Shown: positions 1 through 10,149 of the stretch, piece after piece | Numbering within the stretch: the first letter of the stretch is position 1 | How the letters are laid out: every line of letters starts with the position of its first letter | DNA from: Bathymodiolus brooksi | Taxonomy: Eukaryota; Mollusca; Bivalvia; Mytilida; Modiolidae | Length of the DNA stretch: 64,000 bases | Reading direction: 5' to 3' | Assembly (NCBI GenBank): GCA_963680875.1 | Contig: OY804588.1 | Span: 59,284,369 to 59,348,368 of the forward strand | The notes under the pieces: model-generated | Told to the model about the DNA's origin: nothing | Databases searched by the model: none | The model's input: only the letters and a program-made list of their open reading frames with translations | Made by a program: the position numbers and the translations under genes

Positions 1-165
1 CCCTTCTCGGACACATTATCCTGATTCGGAGCTAATCAGTCTTTACTCTTACTCCTTAATTATATACTTAGCGAAGAAGCAACAAATACCAATGTTATAG
101 TCTTTGGTTTAACACGAACCCACGATCTACAGCATTCGAAGCGAACACGCTAACTATTACACCAT
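1..165 (-). mobile_element. tRNA-derived SINE (family A), 3'-truncated by window edge
   Basis: Read on the - strand this matches the better copy at 6,645-7,010: a tRNA-like head with a polymerase III B-box-like block next to 'GATCGTGGGTTCG', then a body ending in 'CTAATCAGTCTTTACTC'-type sequence (as seen on +). The remainder lies beyond the window. From base 49 on it is also part of the 1,954-bp duplication, so the head is present again at 2,003-2,120. Confidence 0.6.
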
Positions 166-261
166 CAAGTTATAAATAAACTTTACAATAAAAAATCAAA
201 AAGTAATGGGCGACAAAATAAACAACAACACTCCAGTCATATGTCAAATCCCAAGCAGGGG

Positions 262-505
262 CCGTCGTGGTCGTGATCGTATGGTAGTTGATTAACAGGT
301 ATATATATACCTGTGCAATCAGTGCCTATCACCATTAAAGTTGTGAGTTCGAACCCCGTTCATGGCGAGATATACTCGATACAACATTATGTCATAGTTT
401 GTTTGTGACTGGCGACAGGTCGTCAAGGTTTTCCCCGGGTTCTCCGAACAACTCTGAAATATTGTTGAAAGTGACGTTAAACACCATAAACCAAACCAAA
501 CCATC
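262..505 (+). mobile_element. tRNA-derived SINE family B (duplication unit 1)
   Basis: Starts with GGGGCCGTCGTGGTCGTGAT and has a clear B box (GAGTTCGAACCCC). A conserved central block with 'GTGACTGGCGACAGGTCGTC' follows, and it ends in a 'GTTAAACACCATAAACC' tail. The same family occurs at least fifteen times in this window. It resembles molluscan SINEs with a conserved central domain (V-SINE/RUDI or Meta-SINE type); which one was not resolved. Confidence 0.85.
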
Positions 506-1355
506 AAATCTCAAACTTTTAGACACGGAAAGGAAAACGTTAGAATCAGATGGAAATCTGAGAACCCTCTCATCTATGTCCTGAGTTTGAACAAGCAAAA
601 ACATAGCGGTAATAAAGCGGTTAATTGAATCACACACCCATTCTTTTGTCATTATATATTGGTTTGTAGGTCAGGGAAACCTGAATACTCGGAAGAATTC
701 ATCGACCCTCGACATAATAACGAGTAATTGAAATACTTTGAATTGCGCAAAATTAAAATTTAAAAAACCTAAATAAGTTAATAAAACATATTCACACAAA
801 TTGCCCAATTAAAGTTCCACTGCTGCAAAGAAATAAAGGCACTACATGGCACACATAATTGCTTCACCTTGAATGGAATGTATTTAGAATTAACGAAAAG
901 TTCCTGTTTAGGGGCTTTTTTGGTTTTATTGCTCCCAAAACTTGAATTTATTTTGGCTTTCTGGTCTTTCGGTTTTGAGCATTCCTGATGAAGGTTATTC
1001 CAGAAACTCGCCGAGCGCACTAAATTTGATATCTACGACTTTATTGCATGAGGAAATAAAACAAACAACTGTTCTGTGAAAGAAAAAGAACGCTCCGTGA
1101 TTTTTCTTGTAAATGAATTAGATTGTCGAAAATATTAAATGTGTCGAGTAACAAACAAAGGAAAAGGTGATGTGCAAAGTGAAATTTTGTGAAAATAAAT
1201 GTTGGATGTATCGAGAAAAAAAGAAGCCAAAATGGGCAATAAACGTCAGAGAAATTTACAATCTAGAGACACAGACAATGTTGAGCACAAGACACAGAAC
1301 GACGACAAACAGAACAAAAAACCCTAACACAGAACACTAAAACGATTGTAAAAAT

Positions 1356-1614
1356 GGGGTCAGCGCTATGGTGCTTAACGCCACTTTCAACTATATTCCA
1401 GCTATATAGTGGTGGTCAGTTTGATTGGTGGAGGAAACCTGAGTACCCGGAGAAAACCACCGACCTGCCGCAAGTCTCTGACTAACTTTATCACATAATG
1501 TTGTATCGAGTACACCTCACCATGGGTGGAATTCGAACTCACAATTTAGTGTTGATAGGTACTGATTGCACATATAGTTGTTAATCAAACTACCATACAA
1601 TCACGACCACGACG
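1356..1614 (-). mobile_element. SINE family B, minus orientation (duplication unit 1)
   Basis: On + it reads tail first ('GTGCTTAACGCCACTTTCAAC'), then the central block with 'GGTGGAGGAAACCTGAGTAC', then the B box in reverse ('GGAATTCGAACTCAC') and the tRNA-like end 'ACGACCACGACGG'. Full length. It faces the copy at 262-505, so the two could pair in a transcript. Confidence 0.85.
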
Positions 1615-2215
1615 GTCCAATTGTATAAATACTCAAATAAGTTACGGAAAATAAAACAAAATAAATAAACATTAAATACAATGTATAATGCAATGTGAGT
1701 GTAATATGTATACCAAATGACTTGTAACATGAAGCCATGTCATATCACATCTAGGTCGTTGATTATTGCACGGCTCTCTGAGAGTAATAAAACTACAGCC
1801 CAGTTTTATAGTGTGCAATATCTAGTATCTGCGTGTATTATTTCATAGTTCTTAGTTGTTGCTTATATTCTGGTATATAAACCATGAAAAGGTCAAGGAA
1901 AAACAATGCATTCATGTTACAATTAAACATTGACATGGTTTATTATATGCATTTATTTATGTTTGATATTTAGGGAAGGACCATTTAACTTCCAGGGGGG
2001 GATTACTCCTTAATTATATACTTAGCGAAGAAGCAACAAATACCAATGTTATAGTCTTTGGTTTAACACGAACCCACGATCTACAGCATTCGAAGCGAAC
2101 ACGCTAACTATTACACCATCAAGTTATAAATAAACTTTACAATAAAAAATCAAAAAGTAATGGGCGACAAAATAAACAACAACACTCCAGTCATATGTCA
2201 AATCCCAAGCAGGGG

Positions 2216-2459
2216 CCGTCGTGGTCGTGATCGTATGGTAGTTGATTAACAGGTATATATATACCTGTGCAATCAGTGCCTATCACCATTAAAGTTGTGA
2301 GTTCGAACCCCGTTCATGGTGAGATATACTCGATACAACATTATGTCATAGTTTGTTTGTGACTGGCGACAGGTCGTCAAGGTTTTCCCCGGGTTCTCCG
2401 AACAACTCTGAAATAGTGTTGAAAGTGACGTTAAACACCATAAACCAAACCAAACCATC
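2216..2459 (+). mobile_element. SINE family B (duplication unit 2)
   Basis: The duplicate of 262-505, 1,954 bp downstream, differing at a few positions. Confidence 0.85.
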
Positions 2460-3309
2460 AAATCTCAAACTTTTAGACACGGAAAGGAAAACGTTAGAAT
2501 CAGATGGAAATCTGAGAACCCTCTCATCTATGTCCTGAGTTTGAACAAGCAAAAACATAGCGGTAATAAAGCGGTTAATTGAATCACACACCCATTCTTT
2601 TGTCATTATATATTGGCTTGTAGGTCAGGGAAACCTGAATACTCGGAAGAATGCATCGACCTTCGACATAATAACGAGTAATTGAAATACTTTGAATTGC
2701 GCAAAATTAAAATTTAAAAAACCTAAATAAGTTAATAAAACATATTCACACAAATTGCCCAATTAAAGTTCCACTGCTGCAAAGAAATAAAGGCACTACA
2801 TGGCACACATAATTGCTTCACCTTGAATGGAATGTATTTAGAATTAACGAAAAGTTCCTGTTTAGGGGCTTTTTTGGTTTTATTGCTCCCAAAACTTGAA
2901 TTTATTTTGGCTTTCTGGTCTTTCGGTTTTGAGCATTCCTGATGAAGGTTATTCCAGAAACTCGCCGAGCGCACTAAATTTGATATCTACGACTTTATTG
3001 CATGAGGAAATAAAACAAACAACTGTTCTGTGAAAGAAAAAGAACGCTCCGTGATTTTTCTTGTAAATGAATTAGATTGTCGAAAATATTAAATGTGTCG
3101 AGTAACAAACAAAGGAAAAGGTGATGTGCAAAGTGAAATTTTGTGAAAATAAATGTTGGATGTATCGAGAAAAAAAGAAGCCAAAATGGGCAATAAACGT
3201 CAGAGAAATTTACAATCTAGAGACACAGACAATGTTGAGCACAAGACACAGAACGACGACAAACAGAACAAAAAACCCTAACACAGAACACTAAAACGAT
3301 TGTAAAAAT

Positions 3310-3568
3310 GGGGTCAGCGCTATGGTGCTTAACGCCACTTTCAACTATATTCCAGCTATATAGTGGTGGTCAGTTTGATTGGTGGAGGAAACCTGAGTAC
3401 CCGGAGAAAACCACCGACCTGCCGCAAGTCACTGACTAACTTTATCACATAATGTTGTATCGAGTACACCTCACCATGGGTGGAATTCGAACTCACAATT
3501 TAGTGTTGATAGGTACTGATTGCACATATAGTTGTTAATCAAACTACCATACAATCACGACCACGACG
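3310..3568 (-). mobile_element. SINE family B, minus (duplication unit 2)
   Basis: The duplicate of 1,356-1,614. Confidence 0.85.
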
Positions 3569-3926
3569 GTCCAATTGTATAAATACTCAAATAAATTACG
3601 GAAAATAAAACAAAATAAATAAACATTAAATACAATGTATAATGCAATGTGAGTGTAATATGTATACCAAATGACTTGTAACATGAAGCCATGTCATATC
3701 ACATCTAGGTCGTTGATTATTGCACGGCTCTCTGAGAGTAATAAAACTACAGCCCAGATTTATAGTGTGCAATATCTAGTATCTGCGTGTATTATTTCAT
3801 AGTTCTTAGTTGTTGCTTATATTCTGGTATATAAACCATGAAAAGGTCAAGGAAAAACAATGCATTCATGTTACAATTTAACATTGACATGGTTTATTAT
3901 ATGCATTTATTTATGTTTGATATTTA

Positions 3927-4186
3927 GGGACGGACCATTTAACTTCCAGGGGGGGATTATGGTTTTTTTCTAAAAAAATATTTTGATTCCCAATGTTGCT
4001 GAAAAAAATATTCTGATTTTGGTGGAGGAACAAAAAATAATCTGATTCAGAGTTATCGTCATATAACCTAATGTTAAATTCTGGAAAAAAAAATATTCTA
4101 ACTCTCGTGTTGTCCGAAATAAATTTTCTGAACGAAACAAAAAACCATACCCCCCCCCCCCCTTTGCAAGTTAAACGGTCGGTCCC
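3927..4186. mobile_element. MITE family A, complete copy, TTA target-site duplication
   Basis: A 260-bp element bounded by TTA on both sides (3,924-3,926 and 4,187-4,189). It has terminal inverted repeats GGGACSGACCATTTAACTT followed by a G-run at the left and a C-run at the right. The AT-rich interior contains 'TGATTCCCAATGTTGCTG' and 'CTGATTCAGAGTT'. Other copies are at 9,314, 22,874 and 31,671. No coding capacity, so it must move by another element's transposase. A TTA duplication fits PIF/Harbinger-type transposons, but this is inference. Confidence 0.85.
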
Positions 4187-4256
4187 TTAGTGCCAAAAAT
4201 AATGTAATTGATTACAACTAGAGTCAATCTCTCTTAGTCATAGGTAACATTACCAG

Positions 4257-4424
4257 AATTTTGTTTACTTGCGCCCAAAAACTTTAAATTATTTGGCTTT
4301 CCAATCTTTTGTGTCTGAGCGTACGTGAGGAAAGTTATTCCAGAAAAACATCACATTAAATAAATTAGACATCTACGTTTTCACTTATTTCTTTCACAAA
4401 ACAATACTTCATTCATATTGATAC
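4257..4424. repeat. Diverged third copy of part of the tandem-duplicated unit
   Basis: 'CCCAAAAACTTTAAATTATT' through 'AAAGTTATTCCAGAAA' and 'GACATCTACG' parallels bases ~930-1,055 of the duplicated unit, with many substitutions. An even shorter relative lies near 43,488 ('TTCCAGAAACGCATCATGCG'). The duplicated unit therefore contains an older dispersed repeat. Confidence 0.5.
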
Positions 4425-4482
4425 CCACCGCCACGATATGGCTGAAATATTGTTGAAAAATGCGTCAAATACCATTAACCCT
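4425..4482 (+). mobile_element. SINE family B, 3' fragment
   Basis: 'CACCGCCACGATATGGCTGA' through 'ACCATTAACCCTAACCCC' is the family B tail only. Confidence 0.7.
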
Positions 4483-4854
4483 AACCCCCATACTGATACC
4501 TTATTGAATAAAAATATATTTACTTCATATCAAGCAGAAGCTTATTACTTTGCCAAGCTGTACAACACATTAATTCTCCGACGCTATTATCACCTTATGC
4601 TGTGTAAATATCGCATTGTATTTCATATTATTCTTCCTTAAATCCTATTTTGTTCCAAACCACATCTGTGACTCTGGTGTTTATCTCTGTTCTTACTGTC
4701 GACTGACGTAAGAATGTTTTTAAAATGCTCTAAGAAGATCAAGCCATCTCTCTGTTGTCTCATCTGGTCAATATGTTCATTTTCTCAAGTACATGTTGTG
4801 AAAGTGAATCCTAAAATTTGATAAATCTTCTGACTTTTTCATAACAGTGACTGA
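4483..4854. other. Unassigned AT-rich sequence
   Basis: No motif, splice structure or repeat could be recognised. The short open frame here lacks features of a real gene. Confidence 0.5.
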
Positions 4855-5482
4855 ACAGCATGAATTTTGACAAGCTGTGGAGGAACAATAACCTAATGTT
4901 AAAAAAGCCAACAGCAGCAAAACAAAGTGTATAGTACAATTCTTTTTCGTCAACAGTAATAATCTGAAGAAAAAAAATAGCTAGGTTCCAACAATGACCT
5001 AATGTACAAAAAACAAAAACAAAACAACAAAACAAAGTGTAGGGTACAAACCCATTTCGTCAACAGTAATACCGGTAATATGAAGAAGAAGAAAAAAAAT
5101 AACAAAAATTCAACTATGGAGGAACAATGACCTAATGTAAAAAAAAAACAAAAAAAACAACAAAACAAAGTGTAGGGTACAAACCCATTTCGTCAACAGT
5201 AATACCGGTAATATGAAGAAGAAAAAAAAAAAAAAAAACTAAATTTCAACTATGGAGGAACAATGACCTAATGTAAAAAAAAAAAAAACAACAACAACAG
5301 CAAAGCAAAGTGTAGGGTACAAACCCATTTCGTCAACAGTAATACTATGAAGAAGATTTTTTTCTTAAATAACTAAATTTGCAACTATGGAGGAACAATG
5401 ACCTCATGTAAAAAAAAAACACCAACACAACAGCAAAGCAAAGTGTAGGGTACAATTCCTTTTCGTCAACAGTAATATATTG
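4855..5482. repeat. Minisatellite, about five units of ~120-140 bp
   Basis: The block 'CGTCAACAGTAAT' recurs at about 4,948, 5,069, 5,192, 5,331 and 5,466. Each time it is preceded by 'AAAGTGTAGGGTACAA' and 'GGAACAATGACCTAATGT' and followed by a GAAGAA/poly-A tract. Units differ mainly in A-tract length. Purine-rich on +. Confidence 0.85.
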
Positions 5483-5830
5483 AAATGCAAAAAAAAAGTA
5501 GAAGGAGCCAAATTTGATACCCCTAACACACATATAAATGATCGCTCACTTTCATGACTTGGTACAGACACTTCAATAAAAAGTGGCGGGGTTAAAATAG
5601 TTTTATGAACCCAAACCTCCTCTCCTAGTGAAAGATATTGAGTACTAAAAGACAATCGTTAGAATTACGAGAATGCCATCCACATTAGCCGAAAAGATTC
5701 TACTATATTTAGTGCATGAATGTTAGGTTTTTTTTGTATATTTGCTAGACTCGCAGGAATGTAATATGAATCATTATTACTTAAGTGCTGCTATTTTTAA
5801 ATTCATATAGATATCTGCCTGTGTAATAGT
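5483..5830. other. Unassigned sequence
   Basis: Nothing recognised between the minisatellite and the foldback element. Confidence 0.5.
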
Positions 5831-6004
5831 CGTACATGCAAATGCCCAGAAGGATCATTCGAAATTCGAGATTCAATATCTGAAATTCGATATTCGAAAT
5901 TCAATATCTAAATATTTAAGATACTGAATTTCGAATTTCAGACATTGAATCTCGAATTTCGAATCTTGAATCTGTAATGATCCTTCTGGGCTTTCGTATG
6001 TACA
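5831..6004. mobile_element. Foldback element
   Basis: Arms GCCCAGAAGGATCATTCGAA (5,844) and its reverse complement ending at 5,991 ('TGATCCTTCTGGGC'). Weaker pairing extends outwards to 'CGTACATGC'/'GTATGTACACG'. The interior repeats 'CGAAATTC' and 'TTCAATATC' several times on both sides. It would form a ~75-bp imperfect hairpin. No flanking duplication is evident. Confidence 0.75.
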
Positions 6005-6440
6005 CGATGAAACGCTGTATTATTTGGACTTTCCACAAGTCACTATATAATTATGCCCCATAAGTAAAAATTGGGGGAATTATGTTTACCCCATTTCGGT
6101 TCATACGTCAGTACTTCCGTCCCACATATTGGTTTCCGCTCCATACCTCAAGTTCCCCATAAGCAAATTAAAGCATTTTAAATTTGTACACAAGGTCGGA
6201 GTCATAAAAATAAGGCCAAGATCAATTTAGGACATAACCCTTTTTTCCATTCTGGGGTTATTCCCTTGTCTACCTTAGCCTAGAATCGGGGATTCCGTGT
6301 CCTATGGAAACCTTCTTCAATATTGTGCTTTAAAAAGTTTGTTATGACAATACAATGAAATTCTATCCATGGTTTCTGTTATCCAGCTGTCTGTACAGCT
6401 AGCTAATTATGGATAGTATATAATATCACTTTCATAGCAA
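6005..6440. other. Unassigned sequence
   Basis: No reading frame or repeat recognised; ordinary AT-rich intergenic DNA. Confidence 0.5.
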
Positions 6441-6535
6441 CACCTTTTTAATGAAAAATAGATAGTATATCATATAACTTTCAGAGCAACACTTTTTAAT
6501 GAAAAAAAAACAGAAATTTAGTATTATTAAAAAAC
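6441..6535. repeat. Two-copy short tandem repeat
   Basis: 'TATAACTTTCAGAGCAACAC' and a near-identical 'ATATCACTTTCATAGCAACA', each followed by 'TTTTTAATGAAAAA', recur about 55 bp apart. Confidence 0.7.
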
Positions 6536-6644
6536 TATTACAGAGAAAATCGTGGGAAGTCTAAGTAATATCATCCACAAGAATCTTACACGGCTGGACT
6601 ATGTTTTCTTCAATGTTTATATCTACTCTCTGTGTCTAGTGTTC

Positions 6645-7010
6645 AATGTTAACCGCATCGGTGGCGTAACACTTAGCGTGTTCGCCTCGAGTGCTGTAGA
6701 TCGTGGATTCGAGCCCCGGTCGGGTAAAACCAAAGACTACGAAATTGGTATTTGTTACTTCTCCGCTAAGCACGCAACACTAAGGAGAAAGAGCAAAGAC
6801 TGGTTGGCTCGGAATCAGAATAATGTGTCTGAGTGGAGCGACATGTCTATCCGCGGACTGTTGTTTCAGTAATCTATAGCACTATAAAAATCCAACTCAG
6901 CGTGTTGGTCTAGAACAAAGCGGACCTCATCATCATCTCATTGAAGATTGACTTGTTCTTCGCCATAATATAGTTGAAAAATGGCTGATTTAGCGTTAAA
7001 CAACAATCTT
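6645..7010 (+). mobile_element. tRNA-derived SINE family A, most complete copy
   Basis: The tRNA-like head has an A-box-like 'GGTGGCGTAACACTTAGCG' and a B box 'GTGGATTCGAGCCCC'. The body contains 'GACTGGTTGGCTCGGAATCA' and 'CGACATGTCTATCCGCGG', and the end is 'GCGTTAAACAACAATC'. Other copies: 1-165 (-), 22,640-23,320 (rearranged), 46,139-46,440 (-), 58,435-58,700 (+). The open frame across it only reflects the SINE. Confidence 0.8.
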
Positions 7011-7400
7011 TCCATGTATCTCTGCATTACCCATTCTTGTTTACCTCTTCTGTTTCTCTAATGTTTACTTATTATGCTGTGTAATGGTGGTACTTGATGA
7101 AAAACTGAACATTATGCAATATTTACAAATAAATATCCATTTCTTGACGAAATATGACGCAAATTCAATATAAATATTGGTGTTATATTTCATCGATACA
7201 TTATTCTGCAATTTAACTCATATTGTTGACAAAGGCTTAAAACAACATTGACATTTATAACAGAATCCCTGACTTTAACATCTGTTCTCAAATAAAGTGT
7301 TGAATGTGATGCAGAAACGCACCCAAATCAATAGGGATCTCACTTCAGAGAACTAGGGGTGCTAATTATGGGTTATCATCATTGTTATGTATAATAACGA
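7011..7400. other. Unassigned sequence
   Basis: AT-rich; nothing recognised. Confidence 0.5.
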
Positions 7401-8093
7401 ACATTATTATACTTTACTATAGAAACTAGATAGAAAATAATAACAGTATTTTCTGTACGTGAAAAGAAATAACCCCCTTTCCCCGTTGCAATGTGCACGT
7501 AGGAAAACATTTCGGTTTGGGTATCTGCGCGTGGGACGAAATAACCCCTTAAAATTTGGCGCGCTTTTGCACGTCGATAAGATATTTAATTATTTTGTTC
7601 AGTATAATAATACAATTATGTCTTTCATGATAATATAATATCCAAAATAATTAAATATCGAAAGGGTTATTTCCCTCGGTCTTACGGACCTCGGGGAAAT
7701 AACCCTTTTCTTGATTTAATAATTTTGGATATTACATTATCATGAAAGCCATAATTGTATATTATTATACTTTACTATAGAAACCAAGCAAGAAATAATT
7801 AAGATATTTTAAAGTTTTATTCCATGGAACAAGAAATAACTCATTATTCCCGCGGCAAACTGCACGTAGGTCAAATAACTGTGAGGGAATCCGCACGTAG
7901 CACAAAATAACTGTTTGAAATTGGTGCGCTTTTGCACGTCGAACCAATAACTAGTTATTTCCCTGAGCACGTCGAACCAATAACTAGTTATTTCCCTCAT
8001 ATTAGTTCAGTATAATAATACAGTTATGTCCTTCATGAGAAGTTAATATCCATAATTATTAAATCTCGAAAGGGTTATTTTCCCTCGGTCCAA
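7401..8093. repeat. Palindromic and duplicated module
   Basis: Arms 7,601-7,677 and 7,687-7,771 are inverted copies ('AGTATAATAATACAATTATG', 'GGGTTATTTCCC') around a short centre at ~7,682. Blocks carrying 'GAAATAACC', 'GCACGTAG' and 'GCGCTTTTGCACGTCGA' occur at 7,470-7,580 and again at 7,840-7,945. The sequence 'GCACGTCGAACCAATAACTA' is itself tandemly doubled at 7,935-7,990. It looks like a mobile element that duplicated in inverted orientation, but no terminal duplication was found. Confidence 0.65.
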
Positions 8094-8333
8094 ATCAAAT
8101 CAAATCAAATAAGTTTTATTTAAAGTCGAAATATCTATAACACATAACATAAGCTCTAGTGAGCTTTTGAATCGACTATTACATAAAAAGCACATACAAG
8201 TATAAAATAACTTTACAAGCACATATTACATGACATCACAAAGCAAAACAACTGAAAAAAACCCAACAAAAAAACATGCATGCAAAGACATTAGTATAAA
8301 ACATAAGCTCATGTATACATAGTCATACATATA
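8094..8333 (-). mobile_element. Probable 3' end of a retroelement (minus)
   Basis: Read on -, the sequence ends 'ATAAAACTTATTTGATTTG' and then repeats TTTGA, which is how many LINE and SINE copies end. The rest is non-coding AT-rich sequence. No reverse transcriptase is present, so the assignment is tentative. Confidence 0.35.
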
Positions 8334-9310
8334 ACACGGCTGGTAATCGGCACAAGCAGAACAGTTGGTTCTGCAAAGAAATTCGTGAGGATAACTTCCG
8401 GTTTTGGTGGAGGAGAGTTCACGAAGACGCTTCGCAAGGTATGTACATGTCAAAAATTGAAATTTTCTTTTTTACTGCTCGAATATTGCAAAATCAGAGA
8501 ATGCTATGCTGTGGCGAATGCTTTCACGATTAGAAACATGTATAGTTTATTCTTGTATATGAAGTGTAACTCTCGCAAAAACATGACGAAAATTGTGACA
8601 CTCTTACATTTCTAAGTTGTTCTTGACAAAGATGCAAGTTAAATTTTCAATATTTTTTCATCATGGGAGTCTAAATGTAATCGGGGATAAATTCCGATTC
8701 GTCAGAAGTAAATTGAAGTCTAGATAAATCTACAAACTGTCAATTTTCTCGTTTTCCTGCTTGAGGAGATCGGTTCTGATAGAGCACCTTGCGAATGCAT
8801 GAGGAGATTTGCTAGTTTTGGTAGGACACATGTAATCCACTGTATAATCACAAATTTTGCATGTCTGTCTGGTAATAAATTCACGAACTGATGCCCTTCT
8901 TCCCGTCGGGTTTTTAAAAGTATAAAATTAATATTTCATTGTTCGTGGGCTGTCCACCTAGAAAGAAACATTTCATTTAAGGATCAATTCATAATTGTAA
9001 CTGCGGTTTCCCAAGATTTAACTTGTCATTAACGATCATTTGTTGTTTGTGACAACTTCCATTGTGTATTGGATACACAAGATTAACTTCCCTTACATTG
9101 AAAAAAATTGAAAATGCCCTAAGATAATTTTATAATCAAGAATATTTAAACTTAATGTGAATCATATCTTTATAATTTCTAATACAAATGATACACTCTA
9201 AATTAAATATCATACAGTTGAGAATAATATTAATTTGTGGTTTGTTTTTCTATTATGTAGTGTGTTATGTGTACATACTTGTAAATAAAAAAGATCTCTG
9301 TTAGTAGTGG
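8334..9310 (+). repeat. Dispersed repeat R1, copy A (~970 bp)
   Basis: Begins ACACGGCTGGTAATCGGCAC with a small hairpin GCAGAACAGTTGGTTCTGC, and ends 'AATAAAAAAGATCTCTGTTA'. It aligns over its full length with copy B (18,478-19,735) and partly with inverted copy C (20,270-20,722). Internal 'CGCAAGGTATGTAC' and 'AAAATCAGAG' resemble splice sites, but no protein is recognisable. A MITE family A copy sits exactly at its right end. Confidence 0.8.
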
Positions 9311-9313
9311 TTA

Positions 9314-9562
9314 GGGACGAACCATTTAACTTGAAGGGTGGGGTTATAGTTTTTTTCTAAAAAAATATTCTGATTCCCAATGTTGCTGAAAAAATATTCT
9401 GATTTTGGTGGAGGAAAAAAAAATCTGATTCAGAGTTTTTGTCATGTAACCTAATGTTAAATTCTGGGGGAAAATTTTCTAACTCTCGTGTTGTCCGAAA
9501 AAAAAATTCTGAACAAAACAAAAAACCATAACCCCCTCCCCCCTGCAAGTTAAATGGTCGGG
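9314..9562. mobile_element. MITE family A, right end damaged
   Basis: TTA at 9,311-9,313, then GGGACGAACCATTTAACTT with the family interior. The right terminus is cut at 'AAATGGTCGG' and runs straight into the next repeat, with no second TTA. Confidence 0.8.
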
Positions 9563-10145
9563 TTTTAACTTAGAACAGATTTTCATGACCCCGTTCTAGT
9601 CACTCTGTGACCTAGATCCGGACACAATTTCGAACGACATCATAATAACCTTTCTAATTCTAGTGTAAATTATTTAATGACAACTGTTAAAATTTAAAGA
9701 GCATTCATTCATTTACGTTCACATATCTATTTGTATAATATGAGACAGGCAGCCTGTTTGAAGGACGAAGTCCTAAAATTTCAATAATACGATGATCCGT
9801 ACACGTTAGCCTTAACGCCACCCGACGCAATTACGAACAATTTCGATGATATTGACCGTGGTATTTGATAATAATTTATAAATTTGACCAAATTGATGAA
9901 GCTGATTGCATGTTCATATTTCAGATTAAACACCAATATTCCTTTTGAATCATAGCCCATATATTATTCAATGCATTGTTACGGGTTTTAACTTGGAACA
10001 GATTTTCATGACCCCGTTCTAGTCACTCTGTGACCTAGATCCAGACACAATTTCGAACATCATAATAACCTTTCTAGTGTAAATTATTTAATGACAACTG
10101 TTAAAATTGAAAGAGCATTCATTCATTTACGTTCACATATCTATT
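9563..10145. repeat. Two ~165-bp direct copies with a spacer
   Basis: 'AACAGATTTTCATGACCCCG' through 'CACATATCTATTTGTAT' occurs at 9,563-9,725 and 9,981-10,145. The second copy lacks a few bases ('CGAACATCATAA' against 'CGAACGACATCATAA'). The spacer contains the palindrome AAGGACGAAGTCCT at ~9,759, matching the hairpins that end each unit of the next repeat. Confidence 0.75.
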
Positions 10146-10149
10146 TGTA

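Larger units (their letters stand above)
49..3956. repeat. Tandem duplication, two units of 1,954 bp
   Basis: Bases 49-2,002 and 2,003-3,956 align end to end with only scattered substitutions; every landmark recurs at an offset of exactly 1,954. Each unit holds a SINE A head, one SINE B on + and one on -, and ~0.9 kb of unrecognised sequence. Unit 1 ends inside the left terminus of a MITE (TTAGGGAAGGACC followed by a G-run), while unit 2 runs on into the complete MITE. The duplication therefore arose after that MITE inserted, with ATTA microhomology at the junction. Short reading frames in it are repeat-derived. Confidence 0.95.

Noticed and set aside
6645..6750. Possible tRNA gene
   Set aside because: Only the A-box and B-box regions match; the same sequence occurs with a common body at four other places, so SINE family A.
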